From positions 1 through 64,000 of the forward strand of contig CAZODO010000012.1 of NCBI GenBank assembly GCA_964578605.1: 64,000 nucleotides of DNA, read 5' to 3'. Positions 50,801 through 59,111 of the stretch are shown piece after piece. The translations under genes were made by a program, and so were the position numbers. This stretch comes from JAXMHN01 sp964578605. GTDB lineage: Bacteria > Verrucomicrobiota > Verrucomicrobiia > Limisphaerales > SIBE01. The notes under the pieces were generated by a model, which worked only from the letters and a program-made list of their open reading frames with translations, was not told the DNA's origin and did no database searches. The stretch's first letter is position 1. Each line of letters begins with the position of its first letter.

Positions 50801-52087
50801 TCACTCCGGTGCACGAAGCTCCTTGAGCATTTCTAAAGCCTTCGCAACCACCTGTTCGGACGCTTGGGGTCCGAAACGGGAGCTTTGGACTTCATACCCG
50901 CCCTCGTCGAACACGTCGGGCGTGGGAAGATAACCGGCAGTTCCGTTGCAGTGCGTGATGATGACCGTGTAACGGAAGGGAGAGGCTGCCTTGATCGCCC
51001 GGCCAATCTGGTTGAACACTTCTCCGCCCAACCCGACGAATGCGACCTCTCCGATACAAGCGGCGGTCATGTTCAGCGCTACGGCTGTGCTGTTGGTCTT
51101 GCCGGGAAGCTCGAGAGTCCGGAACAGGCCTTTGAGTTCCGCCTTTCCCGAAGAAGCCCGCGGTTGTTCGAGGACATGAACGACTTCCTCGCCCAGAAGC
51201 GTTCCGAGGAGGATAGGTTCCGGGATCCAGTTCCTGGCGGTCTTGAACCCGGGAAGAACCCGGAACCAAGGATCGATATCGCCAGAGGCGCCCGCGAACG
51301 CGGCGGCGATCACCTTGGGCTCGAGGTTGCCTTCAACGAACTGCTCGGCCAACCCGTGCACATCGCCGCTGATCTGGTAATTCCTGGGTCCAAGTGAGGT
51401 GCTGTGAGTGGCGAAGGCAAAAAGGACTGCCGCGGGCTGGTCGGAGTCGCCCAGCGTCAATCTGAGAACTTGAACTTCGCGGTCGATGGGCGCCTCGGGA
51501 TTACGGCCCAGCACGATTCGGGAAGCGCCGCTCTGGTCTACTACTCTCTGGCGACGGTTGCTGCCAACCGGCGCGGCGCCAGACGCGAAGGTCAATTGCG
51601 CCGACCGTAGATCGCGGAGCGATTGTTGCACCACCGTCACTAATTTGCCCTGCAGGGTTTTCGAGTAAGCGACGTTGTTGCTGTGCCCACGCTGCAGGTC
51701 AAAGGTAACAGTGGGCGCGCTGTGGGTGTGGATGGCCGAAAGAAACAGTTCGCCGGGCTTCAGCTGGCACTCGGAAAGTATCGCCTGTCGGATGACGTCC
51801 GCCGATCCTCCGTAGAAGCCCAGCACATCGGTTGAAACGAGCACCAACCGCCGGTCCCCCGACTCGAACGCAATCGCCCGGGCGGACAGGGGGTCATGCA
51901 CGCCTTCGGACAGGTTTGTTCGGCTTTGGTAGCCGGCAAGATTCACGGGCTGAGTTGGGGTGATGTCAACCTTGGCCGCGCCTGCTTGGAGCTCCGCGGC
52001 GCCGGCGGAAACGGGCAGGGAACACAGCAAACAGGTGCCAACGAGCAGCGCTGAGCGGGATAGGCCGAGGGCAAAGATGGAGTTCAT
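50801..52087 (-). CDS. Secreted neutral/alkaline ceramidase-domain protein
   Basis: A 428-aa secreted protein. The signal peptide (LLVGTCLLCSLPVSAGAAE) precedes a beta-rich domain beginning AGAAKVDITPTQPVNLAGY, which is the diagnostic start of the neutral/non-lysosomal ceramidase N-terminal domain. The zinc-type histidines appear in LSAIHTHSAPTVT and FATHSTSLG. Ceramidases of this fold hydrolyse the amide bond of ceramides, but Verrucomicrobiota carry many truncated members, and this one lacks the C-terminal Ig-like domain of Pseudomonas ceramidase. The substrate is therefore not certain. It stands alone, on the same strand as the glutamine-synthetase-family gene upstream. Confidence 0.86.
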   Translation of the reverse strand: MNSIFALGLSRSALLVGTCLLCSLPVSAGAAELQAGAAKVDITPTQPVNLAGYQSRTNLSEGVHDPLSARAIAFESGDRRLVLVSTDVLGFYGGSADVIRQAILSECQLKPGELFLSAIHTHSAPTVTFDLQRGHSNNVAYSKTLQGKLVTVVQQSLRDLRSAQLTFASGAAPVGSNRRQRVVDQSGASRIVLGRNPEAPIDREVQVLRLTLGDSDQPAAVLFAFATHSTSLGPRNYQISGDVHGLAEQFVEGNLEPKVIAAAFAGASGDIDPWFRVLPGFKTARNWIPEPILLGTLLGEEVVHVLEQPRASSGKAELKGLFRTLELPGKTNSTAVALNMTAACIGEVAFVGLGGEVFNQIGRAIKAASPFRYTVIITHCNGTAGYLPTPDVFDEGGYEVQSSRFGPQASEQVVAKALEMLKELRAPE

Positions 52088-52139
52088 GGCCCGAGATTAG
52101 GCGCTTCCCATGAAAATGGCCATCCTGCGCAACGGGGAG

Positions 52140-53528
52140 TCAGATCCGTTCGAAGTATCGGCTCCGCTCCCAATCGGTTACGGCGTTGTCGTAGGCGTCA
52201 GCTTCAAGGCAGCCGGTGCGGACGTAGAAATCAACCACAGCGTCGCCAAGCGCGCGACGAGCGAGTTCGCTGCGTTCAAGGAGATCGACGGATTGACGGA
52301 GGGTTTTGGGGAGCGCCACGAGGTTCGAGTCCACATAGGCGTCCCCTCGGTAACAATCGCCGCAGTCCAGTTGCTCTTCGACACCGGCTATTCCCGCGGC
52401 CAGCATCGCGGCGAAAGCAAGGTAGGGGTTGGCGTCGGAGCCGGGCATTCGGTTCTCGATGCGGAACGAGCTTCCATGGCCAACCACCCTGAAACCGACC
52501 GTCCGGTTGTCGTGCCCCCAAACCATCTTGGTAGGGGCCCAACTGGCGGCCTGGTACCGCTTGTAGCCGTTCACGGTTGGCGCGTAGAACAGACATAGCT
52601 CCGGGGAATACTTCATCAGGCCGCCGAGGAAGTGGCGGAAGAGCTTCGAGCCGGTTCCGGCGTCGCCGCCGTTTGGAACGAGCTGAGAACCGCGGGCGCG
52701 CCAGAAGGTATTGTTTTCGCCATCCCAAAGGCTGACATGGATATGGCAACTGCTGCCGACTTCGTTGGCCCAAGGTTTGGGCATGAAGGTGACGCACTTG
52801 CCGTGTTGGGTGGCGATCTCTTTGAGCCCTTGTTTGAAGAGGACGTGTGTGTCCGCCATCGCAACCGGTTCATCGTAGCGGAAGTTGATCTCGTGCTGGC
52901 CACGGCCCCATTCACCCTTGCTCGACTCGACGTCAATGCCGGCGGCGGTCATCTGGTTGCGCACCGCGCGCATGAGGGGTTCGTCCTGGCCGGGTTGCTG
53001 AATGTGATAGTCGATGCGGTAATCGCTTGACGGGGTGAGCTCTCGATAACCGGCGGCGAAGGCGTCATGGAACGTCTGGTTGAACAGGAAGAACTCCAGT
53101 TCGCTGGCCATTCGCGCCTTAAGCCCTTTCTTGGCCAAGCGCTCCACCTGGCTCTTGAGCACGGATCGTGGCGCTTCTTTAACGAGATCGCCATTCTCGT
53201 GCACGTAATCGGACACGACCACTGCCGTGCTTGGCAGCCAAGGAAGAATGCGCCAACTGGTGGGGTCCGGCCGAATGGCGAAGTCCCCATAGCCCTGCTC
53301 CCAGTTGGCCACCTTGAAGCCGTCGAGCGGGTCCATCTCAATGTTGACGGTCAGCAGATAATTGCAGGCGTGCGTGCCATGCTGGGCGACACTGTCGAGG
53401 AAGAACCGGCCCGTGCAACGCTTGCCCACAAGCCTCCCAAACACGTCCGGAAACGCCACAATGACGGTGTCGATCTCGCCCGACCGGATCTTGGTTTTCA
53501 GTTTGGTGAAATTCACTGGTTTTCCCAT
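52140..53528 (-). CDS. Glutamine synthetase family protein (gamma-glutamyl ligase, PuuA/GlnT-like)
   Basis: A 462-aa ATP-dependent gamma-glutamyl-amine ligase family member. The catalytic barrel shows ASELEFFLFNQTFHDAF (ELE metal ligands), WGRGQHEINFRYDEP, VTFMPKPWANEVGSSCHIHVSLWD and FRIENRMPGSDANPYLAFAA (the RxExRxPG-type loop). The absence of the adenylylation tyrosine loop and the divergent N-terminus (GRLVGKRCTG) favour the type seen in PuuA, which ligates glutamate to an amine such as putrescine, over central glutamine synthetase. It follows the aldehyde dehydrogenase by 24 bp, which supports an amine-catabolic role. Confidence 0.86.
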   Translation of the reverse strand: MGKPVNFTKLKTKIRSGEIDTVIVAFPDVFGRLVGKRCTGRFFLDSVAQHGTHACNYLLTVNIEMDPLDGFKVANWEQGYGDFAIRPDPTSWRILPWLPSTAVVVSDYVHENGDLVKEAPRSVLKSQVERLAKKGLKARMASELEFFLFNQTFHDAFAAGYRELTPSSDYRIDYHIQQPGQDEPLMRAVRNQMTAAGIDVESSKGEWGRGQHEINFRYDEPVAMADTHVLFKQGLKEIATQHGKCVTFMPKPWANEVGSSCHIHVSLWDGENNTFWRARGSQLVPNGGDAGTGSKLFRHFLGGLMKYSPELCLFYAPTVNGYKRYQAASWAPTKMVWGHDNRTVGFRVVGHGSSFRIENRMPGSDANPYLAFAAMLAAGIAGVEEQLDCGDCYRGDAYVDSNLVALPKTLRQSVDLLERSELARRALGDAVVDFYVRTGCLEADAYDNAVTDWERSRYFERI

Positions 53529-53552
53529 GGCCGCGCCGCGTTGCGCAGGCCG

Positions 53553-55010
53553 CTAGTCTGCCGCGATGTAAACGTTCTTAAGCTCCGTGTATCCTTCCAT
53601 AGCCGCCATGCCAAGGTCACGTCCAAGGCCGCTCTGTTTGAAGCCGCCAAACGGCGCTTCCGTATGCACGCTGCTGTGGGAATTGATGCTAAGGACACCG
53701 CTTTCGACCGCTTTGGCGACGCGAATCGCCCGCCGGAGGTCGTTGGTCCACACGGACCCGCTCAAGCCGTAAGGGGAATCGTTCACCTCGCGGATCATCT
53801 GCGCCTCGTCGTCAAAGGGCACGAGGGCCACCACAGGGCCGAAGATCTCCTCGCGCCAGCACCGGTCCGATTTGCGGACGTCCAGGAGCACGGTCGGTTC
53901 GAGATAATAACCTTTGCCTTTCAAGCGCTGGCCCCCCCACGCGAATTTGCTGCCGCACGTTCGCGCGTCTTCAAGGAAGCTCTCGACTGCACCACGCTGT
54001 CCCGAAGAGACGAGCGGGCCGAGTTGCGTTTCCGCCTTGGCTGGATCGCCGACCACCAGCCGTCTTGTCGCGGCCACGAATCGCTCGACGAACGGTTCGT
54101 AAATGCTCCGCTCCACGAACATGCGGCTGCGCGCGCAGCAATCCTGGCCCGTGTTGGCAAACACGCTCATGGGCGACGAATCGGCCGCGCGCTGCCAGTC
54201 GGAATCGGCAAAGACGATGTTGGGCGATTTGCCGCCAAGCTCGAGCGAGATGCGCTTCAAACCGCGCGAAGCAAGCTCCATGATCCGCTGGCCCACTTCG
54301 GTCGACCCGGTAAAGGACACCTTTCGCACCAACGGATGCGTTACCAGCGCGTCGCCAATGGCCGATCCGGAGCCCGGCAGCACCTGCAAGACCCCGGGCG
54401 GCAAACCTGCCGCATGGGCCAGTTCGCCCAGCTTCAAAGCCGTCAAGGGCGACAGCGAAGCCGGTTTAAGAATCACGCAATTGCCGGCCGCCAAAGCCGG
54501 GGCCGCTTTCCAGCACGCGATGGGGAAGGGGAAGTTCCACGGAACAATGCAGGCCACGACGCCCAGCGGCTGGCGCAGAGTGAAATCGAATCCGCCCCGC
54601 CCGACCGGGATGGTTTGACCGCAGAACTTGGTGACCGCACCGGCGTAATATTCGAACACCCGCGCACCGAGGCCGGCTTCATCCCGGGCGTCGCTGATCG
54701 GCTTTCCGATCTGGCGCATCTCCAGGACCGCGATCTCTTCGAGATGGTCGCGAAGCGAACGCGCCACGGCGTGCAAGAGGGCCTCGCGTTTGCCCGGAGC
54801 CAGATCGCGCCAGCCGCCTTCCCAGGCCTTGTGCGCAGAAACAACGGCCGCCTGCATATCTTGAGCGTCCGCAGCAGAGACTTCGGCGAACGCTTCTTCG
54901 GTGGCGGGATTGACCAGGGTGGTCTTCTGTTGAGATGAGGACGGGCGGGATGCGCCGTCTATGAAGAGCTGGTAATTGGCCCCCACGGGAGGGGGTTCCT
55001 CAAGGTTCAT
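53553..55010 (-). CDS. Aldehyde dehydrogenase (betaine/gamma-aminobutyraldehyde type)
   Basis: A 485-aa NAD(P)-dependent aldehyde dehydrogenase. It has the Rossmann PWNFPFPIACWKAAPALAAG, FTGSTEVGQRIM, the catalytic glutamate in LELGGKSPNIVF (~257) and the catalytic cysteine in ANTGQDCCARSR (~291). The general FxxTGSTxVG and NxGQxC set matches betaine-aldehyde, aminobutyraldehyde and related ALDHs. ATG 55010 is preferred to an upstream TTG at 55019. It is followed closely by the glutamine-synthetase-family gene, and an Fe-dependent alcohol dehydrogenase is encoded 580 bp upstream on the same strand. An amine or alcohol degradation route is inferred. Confidence 0.9.
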   Translation of the reverse strand: MNLEEPPPVGANYQLFIDGASRPSSSQQKTTLVNPATEEAFAEVSAADAQDMQAAVVSAHKAWEGGWRDLAPGKREALLHAVARSLRDHLEEIAVLEMRQIGKPISDARDEAGLGARVFEYYAGAVTKFCGQTIPVGRGGFDFTLRQPLGVVACIVPWNFPFPIACWKAAPALAAGNCVILKPASLSPLTALKLGELAHAAGLPPGVLQVLPGSGSAIGDALVTHPLVRKVSFTGSTEVGQRIMELASRGLKRISLELGGKSPNIVFADSDWQRAADSSPMSVFANTGQDCCARSRMFVERSIYEPFVERFVAATRRLVVGDPAKAETQLGPLVSSGQRGAVESFLEDARTCGSKFAWGGQRLKGKGYYLEPTVLLDVRKSDRCWREEIFGPVVALVPFDDEAQMIREVNDSPYGLSGSVWTNDLRRAIRVAKAVESGVLSINSHSSVHTEAPFGGFKQSGLGRDLGMAAMEGYTELKNVYIAAD

Positions 55011-55172
55011 GCGCGTCAATGTCTAGAATCAGCGCTGCTTGTCAAGGTGGAACCTAAGAACGCCATTGGTTCCCGGCGGGGGCCGGCCGCGGCGGGCCCT
55101 GACTGACTTGGTCTGCGCATCCGCTGCGGTCACCATCCACCCCCGCAGTCCCGCGCGCTCGAGCCGGTGATG

Positions 55173-55282
55173 CCCCGTTGATACCCCGTAGATCACCCGT
55201 TGATACCCCGTTCGGCAACGGGTGATCTACGGGTGATCTACGGGTGAACTACGGGTCATCTACGGGTGAACTACGGGTGAAC
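55173..55282. repeat. Hairpin array of 11-bp units, copy B
   Basis: The left arm comprises CCCGTTGATAC, CCCGTAGATCA and CCCGTTGATAC, then CCCGTT with a 4-nt loop CGGC and AACGGG. The right arm continues with six units (TGATCTACGGG twice, TGAACTACGGG, TCATCTACGGG, TGAACTACGGG, then a decayed unit). It is thus asymmetric: the right arm has more units than the left can pair with. The unit and the loop are the same as at 27425-27510. Confidence 0.88.
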
Positions 55283-55494
55283 TGTGCGTTCAAACCGAGA
55301 GCAGGCCGGGAGGAACTCAAAGGGGAATGGCCGACCCGGTCGGGCCAGTTCGCGGTAAAGATCGCGGTAAAGGCCATCCGTTAAAGGCCAAACTCCAGGG
55401 CCGGCGTTCCGAATACGATGAGGACTGCTCTACAGCCGCCGGCTTAAGCGCTCGGGCCGATCTCCGATATAAACCCATGCCAAACGCACGTCGG

Positions 55495-55516
55495 CATGAG
55501 TTTCGCATGAGTTTCG
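55495..55516. repeat. Two tandem 11-bp units CATGAGTTTCG
   Basis: CATGAGTTTCG at 55495-55505 and again at 55506-55516, followed by a partial third unit CATGA. This is a perfect 11-bp tandem repeat but a different sequence from the hairpin units. Confidence 0.7.
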
Positions 55517-55591
55517 CATGACTTTAGATCGTATCCAGTGCCGCAACCAAGCCGTTGGAACGGTGCGTCACGGTATATCGGAGACGCCGCC

Positions 55592-56752
55592 TTAGAGTAC
55601 CGAAAGATAAAGGTCTCGGAAATCGGCTGCCGTGACCGGAACCACGTTGGTCTTGTGGCAAGGATCCTCCACGGCCTGCGCGATCAGCACGTCCAAATGC
55701 GCGGCATCGACCCCGTTCGCGCTCAGTTTGGCGTCCAGACCAATGCCTTTCAGGAACTCGCGGATAAACTCAATGGTGCGCCGGTCCGCTTCTTCGGCGG
55801 AGCACTTCATTACCTCGAGTCCACAGGCGATGCCAACGCGCCGGTACAACCCCGGTTTCCGTTCCGCGCAGAACTGCATTCCGGCAGCCAGACAAAGGGC
55901 GTTGGCCAGGCCGTGGTGCATCCCGCAAATTGTCGATAGCGGGTGGGCAAGGGAATGCACCACCCCCAAGTCCTTCTGAAAGGCCACCGCTCCCATGGCA
56001 GCCGCGACGAGCATTCGTCCCCGGGCATCCAGGTCCGCGCCGTTCCTATAGGCGCGCGGCAGGGCATCGACAACCAGATGCACGCCTTCCAGGGCGATTC
56101 CGTCACACATGGGGTGGAACACGGGGCAGGTAAAGCTCTCGATGCAATGCGTGAGGGCGTCGGCCCCTGTGGCGGCTGTCAATTTCGGCGGCAAACCGAC
56201 TGTGAGTGCCGGATCCAGAATGACGAGCTTCGCTAGCAGTTCAGGGTTGAAGATGACAGCCTTGCGATGGGTCGCTTCGAGGGTGATGACCGAACTTCGC
56301 CCCACTTCGCTGCCGGTTCCCGCTGTGGTCGGGATAGCCACAAACGGCGCCAACCCGGACCAATCGCTTTCGTCGTAGAAGCGCCCCAGTTCGAACCCCG
56401 GCCGTTTCACGAGAACCCGAGCCGCCTTGGCAACGTCCAGGGCACTGCCGCCGCCAAATCCAATGACCCCGTCGCAGCCGTGTTCGCGAAACACGTTCGC
56501 CGACTCGCGAACGTCGTTCTCCACCGGGTTCGGATGCACGCCGGAATAAACGAACCAGCTTCGGTTTCGCTCCGCGGATTTGAGGGCGGATTCCAGGGAG
56601 GCGAAGGCCGCGGTTGGGATCAGGCCTGGATCGGTCACCACCAGAGGGCGGCCAATTCCGAGTTTCGCCAGCCGACTTGGGAGTTCACGGATGGCTTCCG
56701 CACCGAACAGGGTGGGGGTGGGAAACGAAAAGGTGGTCAAACCAAGGTTCAT
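55592..56752 (-). CDS. Iron-containing alcohol dehydrogenase
   Basis: A 386-aa type III (group III) alcohol dehydrogenase. FGGGSALDVAKAARVL (~99-114) binds NAD, IPTTAGTGSEVGRSSV (~140-155) is the family signature, and the metal site is formed by Asp198, His202, His266 and His280 (ADALTHCIE, VVHSLAHPL, GMHHGLAN). Enzymes of this class reduce or oxidise short alcohols, lactaldehyde, butyraldehyde or 1,3-propanediol. It is followed 3 bp later by nfo on the minus strand in the downstream direction, and an aldehyde dehydrogenase gene lies further downstream. Confidence 0.92.
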   Translation of the reverse strand: MNLGLTTFSFPTPTLFGAEAIRELPSRLAKLGIGRPLVVTDPGLIPTAAFASLESALKSAERNRSWFVYSGVHPNPVENDVRESANVFREHGCDGVIGFGGGSALDVAKAARVLVKRPGFELGRFYDESDWSGLAPFVAIPTTAGTGSEVGRSSVITLEATHRKAVIFNPELLAKLVILDPALTVGLPPKLTAATGADALTHCIESFTCPVFHPMCDGIALEGVHLVVDALPRAYRNGADLDARGRMLVAAAMGAVAFQKDLGVVHSLAHPLSTICGMHHGLANALCLAAGMQFCAERKPGLYRRVGIACGLEVMKCSAEEADRRTIEFIREFLKGIGLDAKLSANGVDAAHLDVLIAQAVEDPCHKTNVVPVTAADFRDLYLSVL

Positions 56753-56755
56753 GAG

Positions 56756-57694
56756 TCAGTTCCTTTCACGGGATCGCGGACGTCGCAGAGAGGCAGCCTT
56801 GGCGAGCCCGGACGGGCGGCGCCGGGGTGGCTGTTTGGCAGTGTTCCGCGGCCGCACAAGCGATCGCAGCACCGCCAGGTTTTCGATATCTTCGTGGAGA
56901 TCGTCTGATTTGGGTGTTTCGAGGCAGCCGGGTTGATCGGCAAACCGGGCGTCATTCACGATGTGACGAAAAGCTTCGCGCCCAATCTTTCCCTGCCCGA
57001 TGTGGGCATGACGATCGACGCGCGAACCTAGATCGGTTTTCGAATCGTTAAGGTGAAACGCCAGAATCTGGTCAAGGCCAACCAGGGCTTCGATCTGCCC
57101 AATGACCGCGTCCCAGCCTTTCGGAAGGCGGATATCGTATCCGGCGGCCAACAAATGCGCTGTGTCCACGCAGACGCCAAGTCTTTCCGGTCGATCCACA
57201 TGATCGTAGATCCACGCCAAATGCTCGAGCTTGCAGCCCAGGCATGTCCCCTGGCCCGCGGTGTTCTCGAGCGCAATTCGGACGCGTGACGCCTTGGTGA
57301 TCCGAAACGCTTCGTTCAATCCGGCGACCGCCTGCTTCAAGCCCGCGGACTCTTCGGTGCCAAGGTGCGCGCCAGGATGCAGGACCAGGAAGGGCAGGTT
57401 GATCTCCGTCGCGAGCTCAATCTCCTGGACCAGAGACTTGATCGATTTCTCGCGGTTCTCTCCGCCCGGCGACGCCACATTGATCAGGTACCCGGTATGG
57501 CCAAACACACACCGCAGTCCGGATTGCCGCAGTTGTGACTGAAACCGCAACACGGCAGCGGGATCGTACGGCCGCCCATACCATTGCATGTTATTCTTGA
57601 CGAAGATTTGGCAGGTCAAAGCCCCAATCTTGCCAGCCCGTTCCAGAGCTGTTCCGAGCCCGCCGGACGTCGAGCAATGAGCGCCGAAAATCAC
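56756..57694 (-). CDS. nfo: Endonuclease IV (AP endonuclease)
   Basis: A 312-aa Zn-dependent apurinic/apyrimidinic endonuclease for base-excision repair. Family signatures are GAHCSTSGGLGTALERA, the AP2Ec motifs FLVLHPGAHLGTEESAGL and ALENTAGQGTCLG, VCVDTAHLLAAGYDI, and HLNDSKTDLGSRVDRHAHIGQG. The last ~35 residues are an Arg/Pro-rich tail beyond the core fold. No good ATG fits; the start is a GTG at 57694 giving (M)IFGAHCS. Its stop lies 3 bp before the alcohol dehydrogenase start region, on the same strand. Confidence 0.92.
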   Translation of the reverse strand: MIFGAHCSTSGGLGTALERAGKIGALTCQIFVKNNMQWYGRPYDPAAVLRFQSQLRQSGLRCVFGHTGYLINVASPGGENREKSIKSLVQEIELATEINLPFLVLHPGAHLGTEESAGLKQAVAGLNEAFRITKASRVRIALENTAGQGTCLGCKLEHLAWIYDHVDRPERLGVCVDTAHLLAAGYDIRLPKGWDAVIGQIEALVGLDQILAFHLNDSKTDLGSRVDRHAHIGQGKIGREAFRHIVNDARFADQPGCLETPKSDDLHEDIENLAVLRSLVRPRNTAKQPPRRRPSGLAKAASLRRPRSRERN

Positions 57695-57742
57695 GGCGCA
57701 CAGCTAACCGGGGCTCGGCCCAGGCGGCAAGGCTAAACTCGA

Positions 57743-58957
57743 TTAGAGCCGGTCAGGGCGGGCCATCAGGCCCGCCACGCGCGACAAGAGCCGGCCGGCA
57801 GCGCCACCATCCAGCACGCGATGGTCGAAGCTCAGGGTCAGATTCGCTTCCATGGCCGGCACGAACTGCCCTTTCTCCTCGTCCCAAAGGGGAGCTTTCT
57901 TCGCCGCTCCCATCCCGAGGACGATGGTTTGCTCCGGCAAGGGAATAGGCGTGGCCCAGGTTAGACCGAACGTGCCGAAGTTGGTAACGGTGGCGATGGA
58001 ACCGCCCGTCGCGTCAGAGGGAAGCCGGCGTTGCCGGGCCAAACTCACCAATTCATTATAGCGGCCCACCAAATCCTTCAGCGGGCGTTGATCGGCATTC
58101 CTGATGACGGGCACCAGGACGCCTTCCTCCGCTTCCACAGCGAAACCCACGTCAATCGCGCTCGGATGCACGATCTGGTGGCCCACGAGCCGTCCGGCGG
58201 GCGCGCTGCTTTCCGCCAGAGCCAGCGCCAAGGCTCGCAGAGCGTAAAGGGCGGGACCTGGTTTGGGATCGCAAGTCTTCCGATGAGCCAGGATCGGGTC
58301 CATGCAAACGGGCAGGGCAACTGTCGCCAAGGGGCGCGTCCAACTCCGCCTCATCGCATCCGCCACCGCCACCCGCATGCTTGAGGCGGGGCTCAGGCGG
58401 CATTTCTCGAGGTTGGCGACGAATTTCTCGAAATCCTGAATGGTCACCCGCCCGCCTGCGCCGCTTCCGGCAATGCCCGCCAAATCCACCGCGTGCAGCC
58501 CCAGTTCAGCCATGCGCGCTTTCATGCGTGGCGACAAATAGGTGGCGCCGGCGGCATGGGCCGGGACCGGCAGACCACGCACAGTCGGTTCGACTTGGCG
58601 CGGCTTGGATTCCGCGGAAGGCATTCTGTCCGTTCCCACGCGGGCAGGCACGGGGATGTGATCTTCGTTTGCGGACGCCTGGGGAACGTCCAGGCCGAAG
58701 CGAGCGGCGTCTTCCTGGGTGACATCGAGGTAGCCGAGGATGGCGCCCACCGGGTAACTCTCGTTAAGCTGGACAAGGAACTTCTCGACCGTGCCGCGGC
58801 AGGGCGAGGTGACATTCATGGTGGCCTTGTTGGTCTCCACCTCGATGATGTCCTGGCCGGCGTCAACCTTCTGCTCTGGCGCGACCAGCAAGGTAATCAC
58901 CGTGGCCTCGGCGATCGATTCCCCAAGTTGGGGCATGATGATTGGAATCTGAGGCAT
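57743..58957 (-). CDS. 2-oxoacid dehydrogenase E2 (dihydrolipoamide acyltransferase)
   Basis: A 404-aa acyltransferase. The lipoyl domain (~1-80) contains EVETNKATMNV with the lipoylated Lys44. A peripheral-subunit-binding domain (~140-180) follows, with YLSPRMKARMAELGLHAVDL. The catalytic core has the final SFDHRVLDGGAAG (His379, Asp383), which is the HxxxDG active site. It transfers the acyl group from lipoate to CoA in pyruvate or branched-chain 2-oxoacid dehydrogenase complexes. The E1-beta gene is 154 bp upstream on the same strand; E1-alpha is absent. Confidence 0.92.
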   Translation of the reverse strand: MPQIPIIMPQLGESIAEATVITLLVAPEQKVDAGQDIIEVETNKATMNVTSPCRGTVEKFLVQLNESYPVGAILGYLDVTQEDAARFGLDVPQASANEDHIPVPARVGTDRMPSAESKPRQVEPTVRGLPVPAHAAGATYLSPRMKARMAELGLHAVDLAGIAGSGAGGRVTIQDFEKFVANLEKCRLSPASSMRVAVADAMRRSWTRPLATVALPVCMDPILAHRKTCDPKPGPALYALRALALALAESSAPAGRLVGHQIVHPSAIDVGFAVEAEEGVLVPVIRNADQRPLKDLVGRYNELVSLARQRRLPSDATGGSIATVTNFGTFGLTWATPIPLPEQTIVLGMGAAKKAPLWDEEKGQFVPAMEANLTLSFDHRVLDGGAAGRLLSRVAGLMARPDRL

Positions 58958-59111
58958 ACGCAGTTGCTTATTGTGTCGAGTGCCTGTGCGCTAGGTGAGG
59001 TCCCGCAACTTCCCGTCCCCTTGCGACCCGAGCCAAGGCGCACAAAGGGGTTCGACGACTCCGCCAAACGCGGACAAATAGCCTGGTTGATACCGCTGCC
59101 GCATATCGAGT

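Larger units (their letters stand above)
55011..55591. other. Long spacer with 11-bp-unit hairpin array and further tandem repeats
   Basis: A 581-bp gap within an otherwise co-oriented gene row. It contains the hairpin array at 55173-55282, a 12-bp tandem (TCGCGGTAAAGA/TCGCGGTAAAGG at about 55349-55372), and the 11-bp tandem at 55495-55516. No ORF with support was found. The density of short tandem duplications is unusual. Confidence 0.55.

Noticed and set aside
53067..54938. 623-codon plus-strand frame across the aldehyde dehydrogenase and ligase genes
   Set aside because: Both genes it covers on the other strand have complete catalytic motifs; the frame itself has biased composition and no motifs.
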